From contig CAJKLD010000007.1 in assembly GCA_905200645.1 (NCBI GenBank), positions 15,524 to 79,523 on the forward strand: a DNA stretch of 64,000 nt. The letters are read 5' to 3'. The stretch comes from an uncultured Phascolarctobacterium sp. (lineage in GTDB: Bacteria > Bacillota > Negativicutes > Acidaminococcales > Acidaminococcaceae). This document shows, piece by piece, positions 8,834 to 16,539 of this stretch (position 1 is its first letter; the number at the start of each line of letters is the position of its first letter). A program made the position numbers and the translations under genes. Under the pieces are notes generated by a model that did not search any database, was not told the DNA's origin, and saw nothing but the letters and a program-made list of their open reading frames with translations.

Positions 8834-8932
8834 AATTAAAAAAAATATTGTTAAAAAAGAGGATTTTTTGGATTAGTGGCGAATAATATGCAGGTACACA
8901 ATGTGTGAAAAATTAAGAGGAGGCATAAAAAT

Positions 8933-11020
8933 ATGCATAGTTACAGCATGGAGCTTGGCGGCAGAACTTTAACTATTGAAGCCGGCAAGATCGCAAAACA
9001 AGCTAATGGCGCTGTATTAGTACGCTATGGCGATACTGCCGTAGTAGTTGCCGTTACCGGCACTAAAACCCCGCGTGAGGGTGTTGACTTTTTCCCTTTG
9101 ACTGTTGATTTTGAAGAAAAAATGTACGCCGTAGGTAAAATTCCCGGTGGTTTTATTAAACGTGAAGGTCGTCCCAGCGAGCAGGCCATTTTAACCAGCC
9201 GTCTGATTGATCGTCCTATTCGTCCTATGTTCCCCGACGGCTATCACAACGATGTACAAATCGTTGCTACCGCTGTTTCCGTTGATCCTGACAACGCTCC
9301 CGATATGCCTGCTATGGTAGGCGCATCCTGCGCACTGTCTATTTCGGATATTCCTTTTGAAGGACCTATCGCCGGTGTGCGCGTTGGCATGATTGACGGT
9401 CAATTTATCGTTAATCCTACTGTTGAACAAGCTAAGGTTTCTGAATTGAATTTGGCAGTTGCCGGTACTAAGGACGCTATTTTGATGGTTGAAGCGGGCG
9501 CTCAAGAAGTATCTGAACAAACCATGCTGGATGCAATTTGGTTTGGCCACGGCGTAATTAAAGAATTGGTTGAATTTCAAGAAAAAATCGTTGCTGAAAT
9601 CGGTAAAACAAAAATGGAAGTGCCTGTTTATGTTCCGCCTGCTGAATTAGTAAGCGAAATTGAAGAATACGGCGCTCAAAAATTAAAAGACGCTTTGATG
9701 GATGCTAACAAACTGGAGCGCGAAGAAAACGTTGCTAAAGTTAAAGCAGAGATCGCTGAAGTATTCCTAGAGAAATATCCTGACAACGATAAAGACGTTG
9801 CTTATATTACTCAAAAGCTGGTAAAGAAAATTGTTCGCCGTACTATTTCTGTGGACAAGATTCGTCCTGACGGCCGTCAATTAGACGAAGTTCGTCCTGT
9901 AACCTGCGAAGTAGGTCTGTTGGCTCGTCCTCATGGCAGCTCTTTGTTTACCCGCGGACAAACTCAAATTTTGAATGTATTGGCACTGGCTCCTCTGCGT
10001 GAAGCTCAAATTCTCGATGGCTTGGGAGCAGAAGAAACCAAACGCTATATTCATCACTATAACTTCCCGCCGTATTCCGTAGGTGAAACTAAACCGCTGC
10101 GCAGCCCAGGCCGCCGCGAAATCGGCCATGGGGCTTTGGCAGAACGGGCTTTGAAACCGGTTATTCCTTCTGAAGAAGATTTTCCCTATGCAATTCGTTT
10201 GGTATCCGAGGTTTTGGAATCCAACGGTTCTTCCTCCATGGGCTCCGTATGCGCAAGCACTCTGTCCCTGATGGATGCAGGCGTACCCATTAAAGCTCCT
10301 GTTGCCGGTGTTGCTATGGGTTTGGTTAAAGATGGCGAATACTTTACCATTTTGACAGATATTCAAGGTCTTGAGGATGCTTTGGGCGATATGGACTTTA
10401 AGGTAGCAGGTACCGAAAAGGGTATCACCGCTATTCAAATGGATATTAAGATTGACGGTATCAACAAAGATATCTTCACTCAAGCTTTGGCGCAGGCAAA
10501 ACGCGGCCGCGAATTTATCATGGGCAAGATGATGGAATGTATCAGCGAACCGCGCAAAGAGCTGTCCAAATACGCCCCGAAGATTACCACTATTCACGTT
10601 GATCCGGATAAAATTGCAAAAGTAATCGGCCCCGGCGGCAAAACCATTAAAAAGATTATTGATGAAACCGGCGCTAAGATTGATATTGATGATACCGGAC
10701 GCATTTTCATTGCCGCTATTAACAGCGAATCCGCTAACAAGGCTATTGATTTGATTAACGGTATTACCGCAGAAGCTGAACCCGGCAAAATCTACACCGG
10801 CAAGGTTACTCGTTTGATGAACTTTGGCGCTTTCGTAGAAATTCTGCCCGGCAAGGAAGGCTTGGTACATATTTCTCAACTTTCTACCGAGCATGTGGAC
10901 AAGGTAGAGGATGTTGTATCCGTTGGCGACGAAATTGTTGTTAAAGTAACCGAAATCGACAACAAAGGCCGCATTAATCTTTCCAGAAAAGCAGTGCTCA
11001 TGAAAGGCATGCAAAAATAA
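8933..11020 (+). CDS. pnp: Polyribonucleotide nucleotidyltransferase (PNPase)
   Basis: A trimeric 3'-5' exoribonuclease that phosphorolyses RNA in mRNA decay. The 695-residue protein has two RNase PH-like domains (about 10-210 and 310-540). The signatures GKIPGGFIKREGRPSEQAIL and RSPGRREIGHGALAERAL are present. A KH domain with KVIGPGGKTIKKI follows near residue 565, and an S1 domain from about 618 with GKVTRLMNFGAFVEILPGKE. It lacks the adjacent rpsO found upstream of pnp in many bacteria. AGGAGGC precedes the ATG, and an intrinsic terminator follows directly. Confidence 0.97.
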   Translation: MHSYSMELGGRTLTIEAGKIAKQANGAVLVRYGDTAVVVAVTGTKTPREGVDFFPLTVDFEEKMYAVGKIPGGFIKREGRPSEQAILTSRLIDRPIRPMFPDGYHNDVQIVATAVSVDPDNAPDMPAMVGASCALSISDIPFEGPIAGVRVGMIDGQFIVNPTVEQAKVSELNLAVAGTKDAILMVEAGAQEVSEQTMLDAIWFGHGVIKELVEFQEKIVAEIGKTKMEVPVYVPPAELVSEIEEYGAQKLKDALMDANKLEREENVAKVKAEIAEVFLEKYPDNDKDVAYITQKLVKKIVRRTISVDKIRPDGRQLDEVRPVTCEVGLLARPHGSSLFTRGQTQILNVLALAPLREAQILDGLGAEETKRYIHHYNFPPYSVGETKPLRSPGRREIGHGALAERALKPVIPSEEDFPYAIRLVSEVLESNGSSSMGSVCASTLSLMDAGVPIKAPVAGVAMGLVKDGEYFTILTDIQGLEDALGDMDFKVAGTEKGITAIQMDIKIDGINKDIFTQALAQAKRGREFIMGKMMECISEPRKELSKYAPKITTIHVDPDKIAKVIGPGGKTIKKIIDETGAKIDIDDTGRIFIAAINSESANKAIDLINGITAEAEPGKIYTGKVTRLMNFGAFVEILPGKEGLVHISQLSTEHVDKVEDVVSVGDEIVVKVTEIDNKGRINLSRKAVLMKGMQK

Positions 11021-11030
11021 AAGCTAAATG

Positions 11031-11057
11031 GGCTCCCCAGTTTGGGGAGCCTTTTTT
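11031..11057 (+). terminator. Intrinsic terminator after pnp
   Basis: GGCTCCCC and GGGGAGCC form a perfect 8-bp stem with a 5-base loop, followed by six T. It lies between pnp and the dut start, so dut may depend on readthrough. Confidence 0.9.
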
Positions 11058-11075
11058 ATAAAAGGAGCAGTTAAA

Positions 11076-11528
11076 ATGAAAATTCGTGGTTTTGAAAAAA
11101 TTACTAAATATGCTCAAGTAGATTTTCCTATGCCGGAGCGCAAAACGGAACTGAGCGCAGGCTATGATTTCTGCCTGCCGGAAGAAGTTATCCTGGAGCC
11201 CGGCAAGCTTAAGCTCGTGCCTACCGGTGTAAAAGCTTATATGCAGGCAGGTGAATGGCTGGGTATGCACATCCGCAGTTCTATGGCGGTTAAAAAACAT
11301 CTTATGCTTGTAAATAATGTGGGCATTATTGATGCCGATTATTATAATAACGCCGATAACGAAGGTCATATTATGCTGGCGCTGTTAAATATGGGCGAAG
11401 AAGCCGTAACCTTGCCGCGGGGAGAGCGTGTAGCGCAGGGAATTTTTTATAACTATCTGACTGCAGACGGCGACGAAAAAGTAGCTAAAGCAGTACGCGG
11501 CGGCGGTTTTGGCAGCACGAGTAAATAA
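11076..11528 (+). CDS. dut: dUTP diphosphatase (trimeric dUTPase)
   Basis: Hydrolyses dUTP to dUMP and pyrophosphate, keeping uracil out of DNA and supplying dTMP synthesis. The 150-residue protein carries the five dUTPase motifs: SAGYDF, RSSMAVKK, NVGIIDADYYNNADNEGH, GERVAQGIF and the C-terminal RGGGFGSTSK that closes over the nucleotide. The frame stays open upstream to 11028, but that part lies inside the pnp terminator. The ATG at 11076 has a clean AAAGGAG ribosome site and is the likely start. Confidence 0.94.
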   Translation: MKIRGFEKITKYAQVDFPMPERKTELSAGYDFCLPEEVILEPGKLKLVPTGVKAYMQAGEWLGMHIRSSMAVKKHLMLVNNVGIIDADYYNNADNEGHIMLALLNMGEEAVTLPRGERVAQGIFYNYLTADGDEKVAKAVRGGGFGSTSK

Positions 11529-11627
11529 GAATTACAAGCCTAAAATAAATATACTTAAATATGCAAATATGGATTTTTGTAAAATGTTTACACATCATTT
11601 CAATTTAAAAAAATTCTAAGATTTTAT

Positions 11628-11656
11628 TTGACAAAGTCTAATCTGCATAATATAAT
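11628..11656 (+). promoter_or_regulatory. Promoter of the lysine-riboswitch operon
   Basis: TTGACA and TATAAT are both perfect and are separated by 17 bases, ending about 25 bases before the lysine aptamer. This is one of the strongest promoter matches in the window. Confidence 0.85.
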
Positions 11657-11678
11657 TTTTGCTAATGAACAACCATTA

Positions 11679-11835
11679 AGATAGAGGCGCGGAAAGCAAA
11701 AGTAACTTGTGGAGCGGGAGCTTAGAAGCAAGCGAAAGGGCTAACGCCGAAGTGCAACAGCAGCCGTGCTATTGTGCTGGGCCGTCAGCGAAAGCTGCCG
11801 GACTGTCGCTGAAAAATCAGCGGAGGGCTATCTCA
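11679..11835 (+). promoter_or_regulatory. Lysine riboswitch (L box) aptamer
   Basis: The leader matches the L-box core in order: AGAGGCGCGG, AAAGTAACTTGTGG, GGGAGC, GAAAGGGCTAACGCCGAAG, TGCTGGGCCGTC, GACTGTCGCTG and GGAGGGCTATCTC. P1 pairs AGATAG (11679-11684) with CTATCT (11828-11833). The P1 3' strand CTATCTCA can instead pair with TGAGATAG (11872-11879) in the terminator stem, giving the standard antiterminator. Lysine binding should therefore stabilise P1 and switch off dapB-asd-lysC-dapA. Confidence 0.93.
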
Positions 11836-11865
11836 GGTATGCTTGTAATTGCTGTATAGCATGCT

Positions 11866-11902
11866 AACCGTTGAGATAGACTACATCTCAACGGTTTTTC
11901 TT
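11866..11902 (+). terminator. Riboswitch-controlled terminator
   Basis: AACCGTTGAGAT pairs with ATCTCAACGGTT (12 bp, 7-base loop), followed by a T-rich tail. Its 5' strand contains the partner for the aptamer P1 strand, so it is the expression platform of the lysine riboswitch. Confidence 0.92.
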
Positions 11903-11949
11903 TTAATATGCTAAATTAATTGATAAACCAGGATAAGGAGTGATTTTTT

Positions 11950-12726
11950 TTGATTCGTGTATTGGTAAACGGAGCTTTGGGACGTATGGGCGGCGAGGTC
12001 TGCAAAAAGGTTTGGGCAGAACCTGATCTAGAATTGGTAAATGTGGTTGACTGTAAAGACGGGGCGGTTAATTTGCCTGACGGAGTTGTCTTTGGCATTG
12101 ATACTGATTTAGTCCATGCTATTAAAAATTCTTCTCCTGACGTAGTTGTTGATTTTACCCGCCCTAACGTTGTTATGGATAGTCTGCGTAAAATGCTGCC
12201 TTTGGGCGTGCATGCGGTAGTTGGCACAACAGGCTTTACCGAGGAAAATCTTCAAGAGGTTGATGAATTGGCTCGCGCAAACAACACGGCTGTGCTGATT
12301 GCTCCTAATTTTGCTTTAGGCGCAGTGGTGATGATGAAGTTGGCGTGTGAAGCGGCTAAATATTTTCCGCATGTGGAAATTATTGAAAAGCATCACGATA
12401 ACAAGCTGGATGCACCATCCGGTACCGCCATTATTACGGCGCAGAAAATCGCGGAGGTGCGCAAGGCTATGCACCAGGGACATCCGGAAGAACACGAAAC
12501 TATGTCTGGCGCTCGCGGCGCCGATTACGAAGGCATGAAAATTCACAGTGTACGTCTGCCGGGTTACGTTGCTTCTCAAGAGGTTATCTTCGGCGGACAG
12601 GGAGAGACACTGCATATCAGTACCGACCCTGTAAGCCGCGAATGCTATATGCCGGGCGTGGCGCTGGGTTGCCGCAAAATTATGGATAAAATCGGTTTAG
12701 TTTATGGTTTGGATAAATTATTATAA
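11950..12726 (+). CDS. dapB: 4-hydroxy-tetrahydrodipicolinate reductase
   Basis: NAD(P)H-dependent reduction in the diaminopimelate/lysine pathway. The 258-residue protein opens with the Rossmann motif VNGALGRMGGEVCKK. It carries VVGTTGF in the centre and the catalytic signature EIIEKHHDNKLDAPSGTA with its His pair and Lys. The start is TTG at 11950 after AAGGAGTG; the first residues fit the family, so no later start is needed. It is the first gene of the riboswitch operon, 20 bases before asd. Confidence 0.95.
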   Translation: MIRVLVNGALGRMGGEVCKKVWAEPDLELVNVVDCKDGAVNLPDGVVFGIDTDLVHAIKNSSPDVVVDFTRPNVVMDSLRKMLPLGVHAVVGTTGFTEENLQEVDELARANNTAVLIAPNFALGAVVMMKLACEAAKYFPHVEIIEKHHDNKLDAPSGTAIITAQKIAEVRKAMHQGHPEEHETMSGARGADYEGMKIHSVRLPGYVASQEVIFGGQGETLHISTDPVSRECYMPGVALGCRKIMDKIGLVYGLDKLL

Positions 12727-12746
12727 TTAGATGGAGGGGAAGGCTT

Positions 12747-13778
12747 ATGAGAAAGTATAACGTTGCAATTTTAGGTGCTACCGGTGCAGTAGGTACGGAA
12801 TTTTTAAAGCTTATTGAAGAACGTAATTTCCCTTTTGCGGAACTGCGTCTGTTGGCATCTAAACGCAGTGCAGGCAAGCAAATTGAATTTATGGGCAAAA
12901 CATATACTGTAGAAGAAGCCACCAAGGATTCCTTCGCCGGAATTGATATTGCTTTGTTTGCAGGCGGCAGTATTTCCAAAGAATTTGCACCCTATGCTGT
13001 AAAGGCCGGTGCCGTTGTTATCGATAACTCCAGTACCTTCCGTATGGACCCTGAGGTTCCGCTGGTTGTTCCAGAAGTAAATCCTGAGGATATTTTGAAG
13101 CATAAAGGCATTATTGCCAATCCTAACTGCTCTACCATTATAATGGTAATGGCGCTGAAGCCTTTGTATGATATGGCGCGCATTAAACGTGTAGTTGTTT
13201 CTACTTATCAAGCGGTTTCCGGCGCCGGCAAAGAGGGTATTGACGAATTGACCGACCAGACCAAAGCGTATGCTGAGGGTCGCGAAATGGAAGCTCATAT
13301 TCTGCCTTCTGCATCTTTGGCCAAGCATTATCCTATTGCTTTTAACTTGATTCCACAGATTGACGTTTTCCTTGATAATCTCTATACCAAGGAAGAAATG
13401 AAAATGGTGAACGAGACTAAAAAAATCATGCACGATGAGGAAATGCGTATTACAGCTACTACCGTGCGCGTTCCTGTTTACCGCAGTCATAGTGAGTCCG
13501 TCAATATAGAATTTGAGCACGACCTTGATTTAACAGAAATGGCCAAGGCTATTGATGCGTTCCCCGGCGTGCAGATGATGGACGATCCGCAAAATCAAGT
13601 TTATCCTATGCCCTTATATACCTCTGAAAAGTATGATTGCTTTGTAGGCCGCCTGCGCCGCGACGAATCCAATCCCAATACCTTTAATCTGTGGATAGTA
13701 GGCGACCAAATTCGCAAGGGCGCTGCTCTCAACACTTTGCAGATTGCAGAAGTTATGATTAACAATGGCTGGATATAA
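12747..13778 (+). CDS. asd: Aspartate-semialdehyde dehydrogenase
   Basis: Reduces aspartyl phosphate to aspartate semialdehyde, the branch point between the threonine/methionine and lysine/DAP pathways. The 343-residue protein has NADP-binding AILGATGAVGTEFLKL at the N-terminus, the catalytic cysteine in IANPNCSTIIMVMALKP, and the substrate-binding RVPVYRSHSE region. Length is normal. ATGGAGGGG precedes the ATG, and the gene lies 20 bases after dapB and 15 before lysC, consistent with one lysine-controlled operon. Confidence 0.96.
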   Translation: MRKYNVAILGATGAVGTEFLKLIEERNFPFAELRLLASKRSAGKQIEFMGKTYTVEEATKDSFAGIDIALFAGGSISKEFAPYAVKAGAVVIDNSSTFRMDPEVPLVVPEVNPEDILKHKGIIANPNCSTIIMVMALKPLYDMARIKRVVVSTYQAVSGAGKEGIDELTDQTKAYAEGREMEAHILPSASLAKHYPIAFNLIPQIDVFLDNLYTKEEMKMVNETKKIMHDEEMRITATTVRVPVYRSHSESVNIEFEHDLDLTEMAKAIDAFPGVQMMDDPQNQVYPMPLYTSEKYDCFVGRLRRDESNPNTFNLWIVGDQIRKGAALNTLQIAEVMINNGWI

Positions 13779-13793
13779 TGGAGGCTTGTTAAA

Positions 13794-15014
13794 ATGAAAA
13801 TAATTGTACAGAAATTTGGCGGCACTTCGGTAGCCAGTGAAGAAGCACGTCTGGCCGTAAAAAATAAGGTGCAGCAGGCTATCAACAACGGTTTTGCGCC
13901 GGTAGTAGTAGTTTCTGCTATGGGACGCAAGGGCGCTCCCTATGCTACCGATACCTTGATTGATACGTTGAAGGAAGTAAACCTTTCCGTAAATGTACGG
14001 GAAATGGATTTGCTGATGTGCTGCGGTGAAATTATTTCTTCCTGCGTTATGGCAGCCACCTTCCAAAAATACGGTATCAACGCTATGGCCATGACCGGTG
14101 GTCAGGCAGGTATTATTACCGATTCGCAATTTGGTGCAGCGCGCATTAAAAATATTAAGGTTTCTTATCTTATGCGTATGCTTGAAGCAGGCGTCGTTCC
14201 CGTGGTATGTGGCTTCCAAGGCATGACGGAAAATAATTTTAAATTTACTACATTGGGCCGTGGCGGCAGTGATACCTCTGCGGCCGCTTTAGGCGCTGCG
14301 TTGAAAGCAGAATGTGTAGAAATTTATACGGATGTTGAAGGAATTATGACTGCCGACCCACGTTTAGTAAAGGGCGCCAATATCTTGGAGCAGATTTCTT
14401 ATGCGGAAGTTTGCCAGATGGCTTACAACGGTGCGAAAGTTATTCATCCCCGCGCTGTAGAAATCGCCATGGAAAGTAATACGCCTTTATATGTAAAATC
14501 TACGTTCAGCGACGCTCCCGGCACGCTTATCGCCAGTGGCTGCTCCGCTCGCTCTAAGGGCAGCGAGGTTGCCATTCACGAAAGTATTGCCAGCGGCGTA
14601 GCTAACCGTACCGATTTGGTACAGTTCCGCATTACGCTCAATCCGCAAGACCTTGCTGCAGGCCGCAAGCTGTTTGAGGATTTGGCAGAGGCCGGTATCA
14701 GCGTAGGCTGTTTGAACCTTTCAGAAAAAGAGGCCATGTTTGCTGTCTTTACGCCTGATATGGAGCATACCCGCAAGGTTTTAGAAGAAACAGGATTTAA
14801 CTACCAGTGCAATGATAAATGCGCTAAGGTGACTGTTGTTGGCAGCGGTATGCGCGGCGTGCCCGGCGTTATGGCAAAATTTGTTTCCGCTTTGGCCGAA
14901 AAAAATATTTCTATTTTGCAGACTGTCGACTCCGACACCACTATTTCTGCAATTATCAGAGAGGAGTGCATGGTTGATGCTTGTATCGCTCTGCACGAAA
15001 CTTTTAAGCTCTAA
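13794..15014 (+). CDS. lysC: Aspartokinase
   Basis: Phosphorylates aspartate, the first committed step of the aspartate family. The 406-residue protein has the kinase signature KIIVQKFGGTSVAS at the N-terminus, TLGRGGSDTSAAALGAAL, and YTDVEGIMTADPR. The last roughly 150 residues form two ACT domains for amino-acid feedback. It is monofunctional, with no homoserine dehydrogenase domain. Being under the lysine riboswitch suggests a lysine-dedicated isozyme, but lysine sensitivity of the enzyme is an inference. Confidence 0.95.
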   Translation: MKIIVQKFGGTSVASEEARLAVKNKVQQAINNGFAPVVVVSAMGRKGAPYATDTLIDTLKEVNLSVNVREMDLLMCCGEIISSCVMAATFQKYGINAMAMTGGQAGIITDSQFGAARIKNIKVSYLMRMLEAGVVPVVCGFQGMTENNFKFTTLGRGGSDTSAAALGAALKAECVEIYTDVEGIMTADPRLVKGANILEQISYAEVCQMAYNGAKVIHPRAVEIAMESNTPLYVKSTFSDAPGTLIASGCSARSKGSEVAIHESIASGVANRTDLVQFRITLNPQDLAAGRKLFEDLAEAGISVGCLNLSEKEAMFAVFTPDMEHTRKVLEETGFNYQCNDKCAKVTVVGSGMRGVPGVMAKFVSALAEKNISILQTVDSDTTISAIIREECMVDACIALHETFKL

Positions 15015-15055
15015 ACATATTTGTTATATATAAATAAAATGAGGTGTAAAGTTTT

Positions 15056-15952
15056 ATGAAGAAACCGTATTTTGGTAGATTATTAACAGCGATGGTAACT
15101 CCTTTTAACGCAGACGGCAGTGTAAATTATGAAGCGGGCTGTCAGCTTGCAGATTGGCTGCTGGCTAACGGTACTGACGGACTGGTAATCGAAGGCTCTA
15201 CCGGCGAAGCTGCGACCATGGATATGGATGAAAAAATCAAATTCATGGAGACTATCGTTAAGCATATTAATGGACGTGCTCCTATTGTTGCCGGTGCAGG
15301 AACTAACTGTACTGCCAGCACTATTGAGCTGGTGAAAAAAATGGAAGCCTGCGGCGTGGATGGCTTGCTGGTAGTTGGTCCTTACTACAATAAACCTACC
15401 CAAGAAGGCTATTATCAACATTTCGCCGCTGTGGCCAAGGCTACTAAGCTGCCTATTATTGTTTATAATGTTCCCGGTCGTACCGGTTCTAACATTGCTC
15501 CGGCAACTGTTGCCCGCTTAGCTAAAGAATTTGATAATATCGTGGCTATTAAAGAAGCCGCCGGCAACGTTGCGCAAACCGCCGATTTATACAGAGTGCT
15601 GCCCGAAAGAATTTCCATTTATAGCGGCGATGACGGCTTGATTCTGCCCTTTATGTCTGTAGGCGCTGTGGGACTGATTTCCGTATTGGCCAACTGCAAC
15701 GGCCAAATTTTACAAGATGTAATGCAGGCATACAGCGAAGGTCGTGTGCAGGATGCGGCAGAGCTGAATAAAAAAATGGTACCGTTGGCTAAAGCTATGT
15801 TTATGGAAAGCAATCCTATTCCTATTAAGGCTGCCGTTACCAAGGTTACGGGTATCAATGCAGGCGCTCCGCGTTTGCCGCTGACCCCCTTGTGCGCTGA
15901 CTGCGAAGCTAAGCTGGATGCTATTCTTAAGGAATATGGTATGATGAAATGA
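15056..15952 (+). CDS. dapA: 4-hydroxy-tetrahydrodipicolinate synthase
   Basis: Condenses pyruvate with aspartate semialdehyde through a Schiff base. The 298-residue TIM-barrel protein carries GSTGEAATM near residue 47, the catalytic tyrosine in VYNVPGRTGSN, and the Schiff-base lysine in IVAIKEAAGN. Size is normal. GAGGTG precedes the ATG. Its last bases ATGA overlap the start of the CGGC protein, so the two are translationally coupled. Confidence 0.96.
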   Translation: MKKPYFGRLLTAMVTPFNADGSVNYEAGCQLADWLLANGTDGLVIEGSTGEAATMDMDEKIKFMETIVKHINGRAPIVAGAGTNCTASTIELVKKMEACGVDGLLVVGPYYNKPTQEGYYQHFAAVAKATKLPIIVYNVPGRTGSNIAPATVARLAKEFDNIVAIKEAAGNVAQTADLYRVLPERISIYSGDDGLILPFMSVGAVGLISVLANCNGQILQDVMQAYSEGRVQDAAELNKKMVPLAKAMFMESNPIPIKAAVTKVTGINAGAPRLPLTPLCADCEAKLDAILKEYGMMK

Positions 15953-16350
15953 GCAAGCTGGTTGTAATTATTCAATGCGAGCAAGTACAAAAACGCTGCT
16001 GCGGCTATAACTGCACCCATGCTTTTTACAGTAGGGAAGGAAAATTTACAGGCTATGAAGCAGATACCCGCTATATGTCCTTTACCTGCGGCGGCTGCTG
16101 TGGCGCCGGACTTTCTGTAAAGCTGGAAAATTTGCGTAAAAGATTGCGCCGCTTTCAAGAGGATGGCTTTGAGGTAATAATTCATTTATCCAGCTGCATG
16201 GTCAGCGACAATTATCATAAAGCGCCTTGTCCGCATTTGGCATATATTGAAAGCCTGTTGGCAAAAAAAGGCTTTACGGTAGTGCGTGGAACATATATTT
16301 CCAAAACTGCTGCGAAAAAAAGAGCAGCCGGTATTTATCAACAATTTTAA
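15949..16350 (+). CDS. CGGC domain protein
   Basis: The 133-residue protein is a single CGGC domain, a family predicted to bind metal but without an established role. Conserved features are the N-terminal IIQCEQVQKRCCGYNC, the name-giving FTCGGCCGAGLSVKLENL, and the later cysteines in HLSSCMVSDNYHKAPCPHL. It has nine cysteines and no signal peptide. It overlaps dapA by four bases and is followed by a terminator, making it the last gene of the lysine operon. Why such a protein is tied to DAP synthesis is unknown. Confidence 0.88.
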   Translation: MSKLVVIIQCEQVQKRCCGYNCTHAFYSREGKFTGYEADTRYMSFTCGGCCGAGLSVKLENLRKRLRRFQEDGFEVIIHLSSCMVSDNYHKAPCPHLAYIESLLAKKGFTVVRGTYISKTAAKKRAAGIYQQF

Positions 16351-16358
16351 AATTTACG

Positions 16359-16392
16359 AGCTGTGTTCTCCTTGTGAGGGCACAGCTTTTTT
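16359..16392 (+). terminator. Terminator of the lysine operon
   Basis: AGCTGTG pairs with CACAGCT across a 15-base loop and is followed by five to six T. It separates the lysine operon from purL. Confidence 0.75.
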
Positions 16393-16457
16393 ACGAATTA
16401 TTTTTACCAACTTTACAAAAAGCGTTCGATTTAAGGCGAATATTCTGTGCCGGGATA

Positions 16458-16486
16458 TTGGACAAATAGGCGAAATGTGTTAAAAT
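16458..16486 (+). promoter_or_regulatory. purL promoter
   Basis: TTGGAC and TAAAAT are separated by 17 bases, about 55 bases before the purL start. I found no convincing purine riboswitch in the leader. Confidence 0.6.
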
Positions 16487-16539
16487 ATATACGAAACTGT
16501 ATGTAATCACCTCGAAATATTAGATTGGAGGCTGTGTAT

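Noticed and set aside
9881..11014. 377-codon minus-strand frame opposite pnp
   Set aside because: PNPase fills the plus strand with all domains; the reverse frame has no ribosome site and no family motif.
12804..13520. 238-codon minus-strand frame opposite asd
   Set aside because: A mirror of asd with an implausible composition and no start signals.
16393..16539. Purine riboswitch or PurBox before purL
   Set aside because: No purine aptamer core is present. The GTTCG and CGAAT motifs there are in the wrong relative orientation for a PurBox pair.
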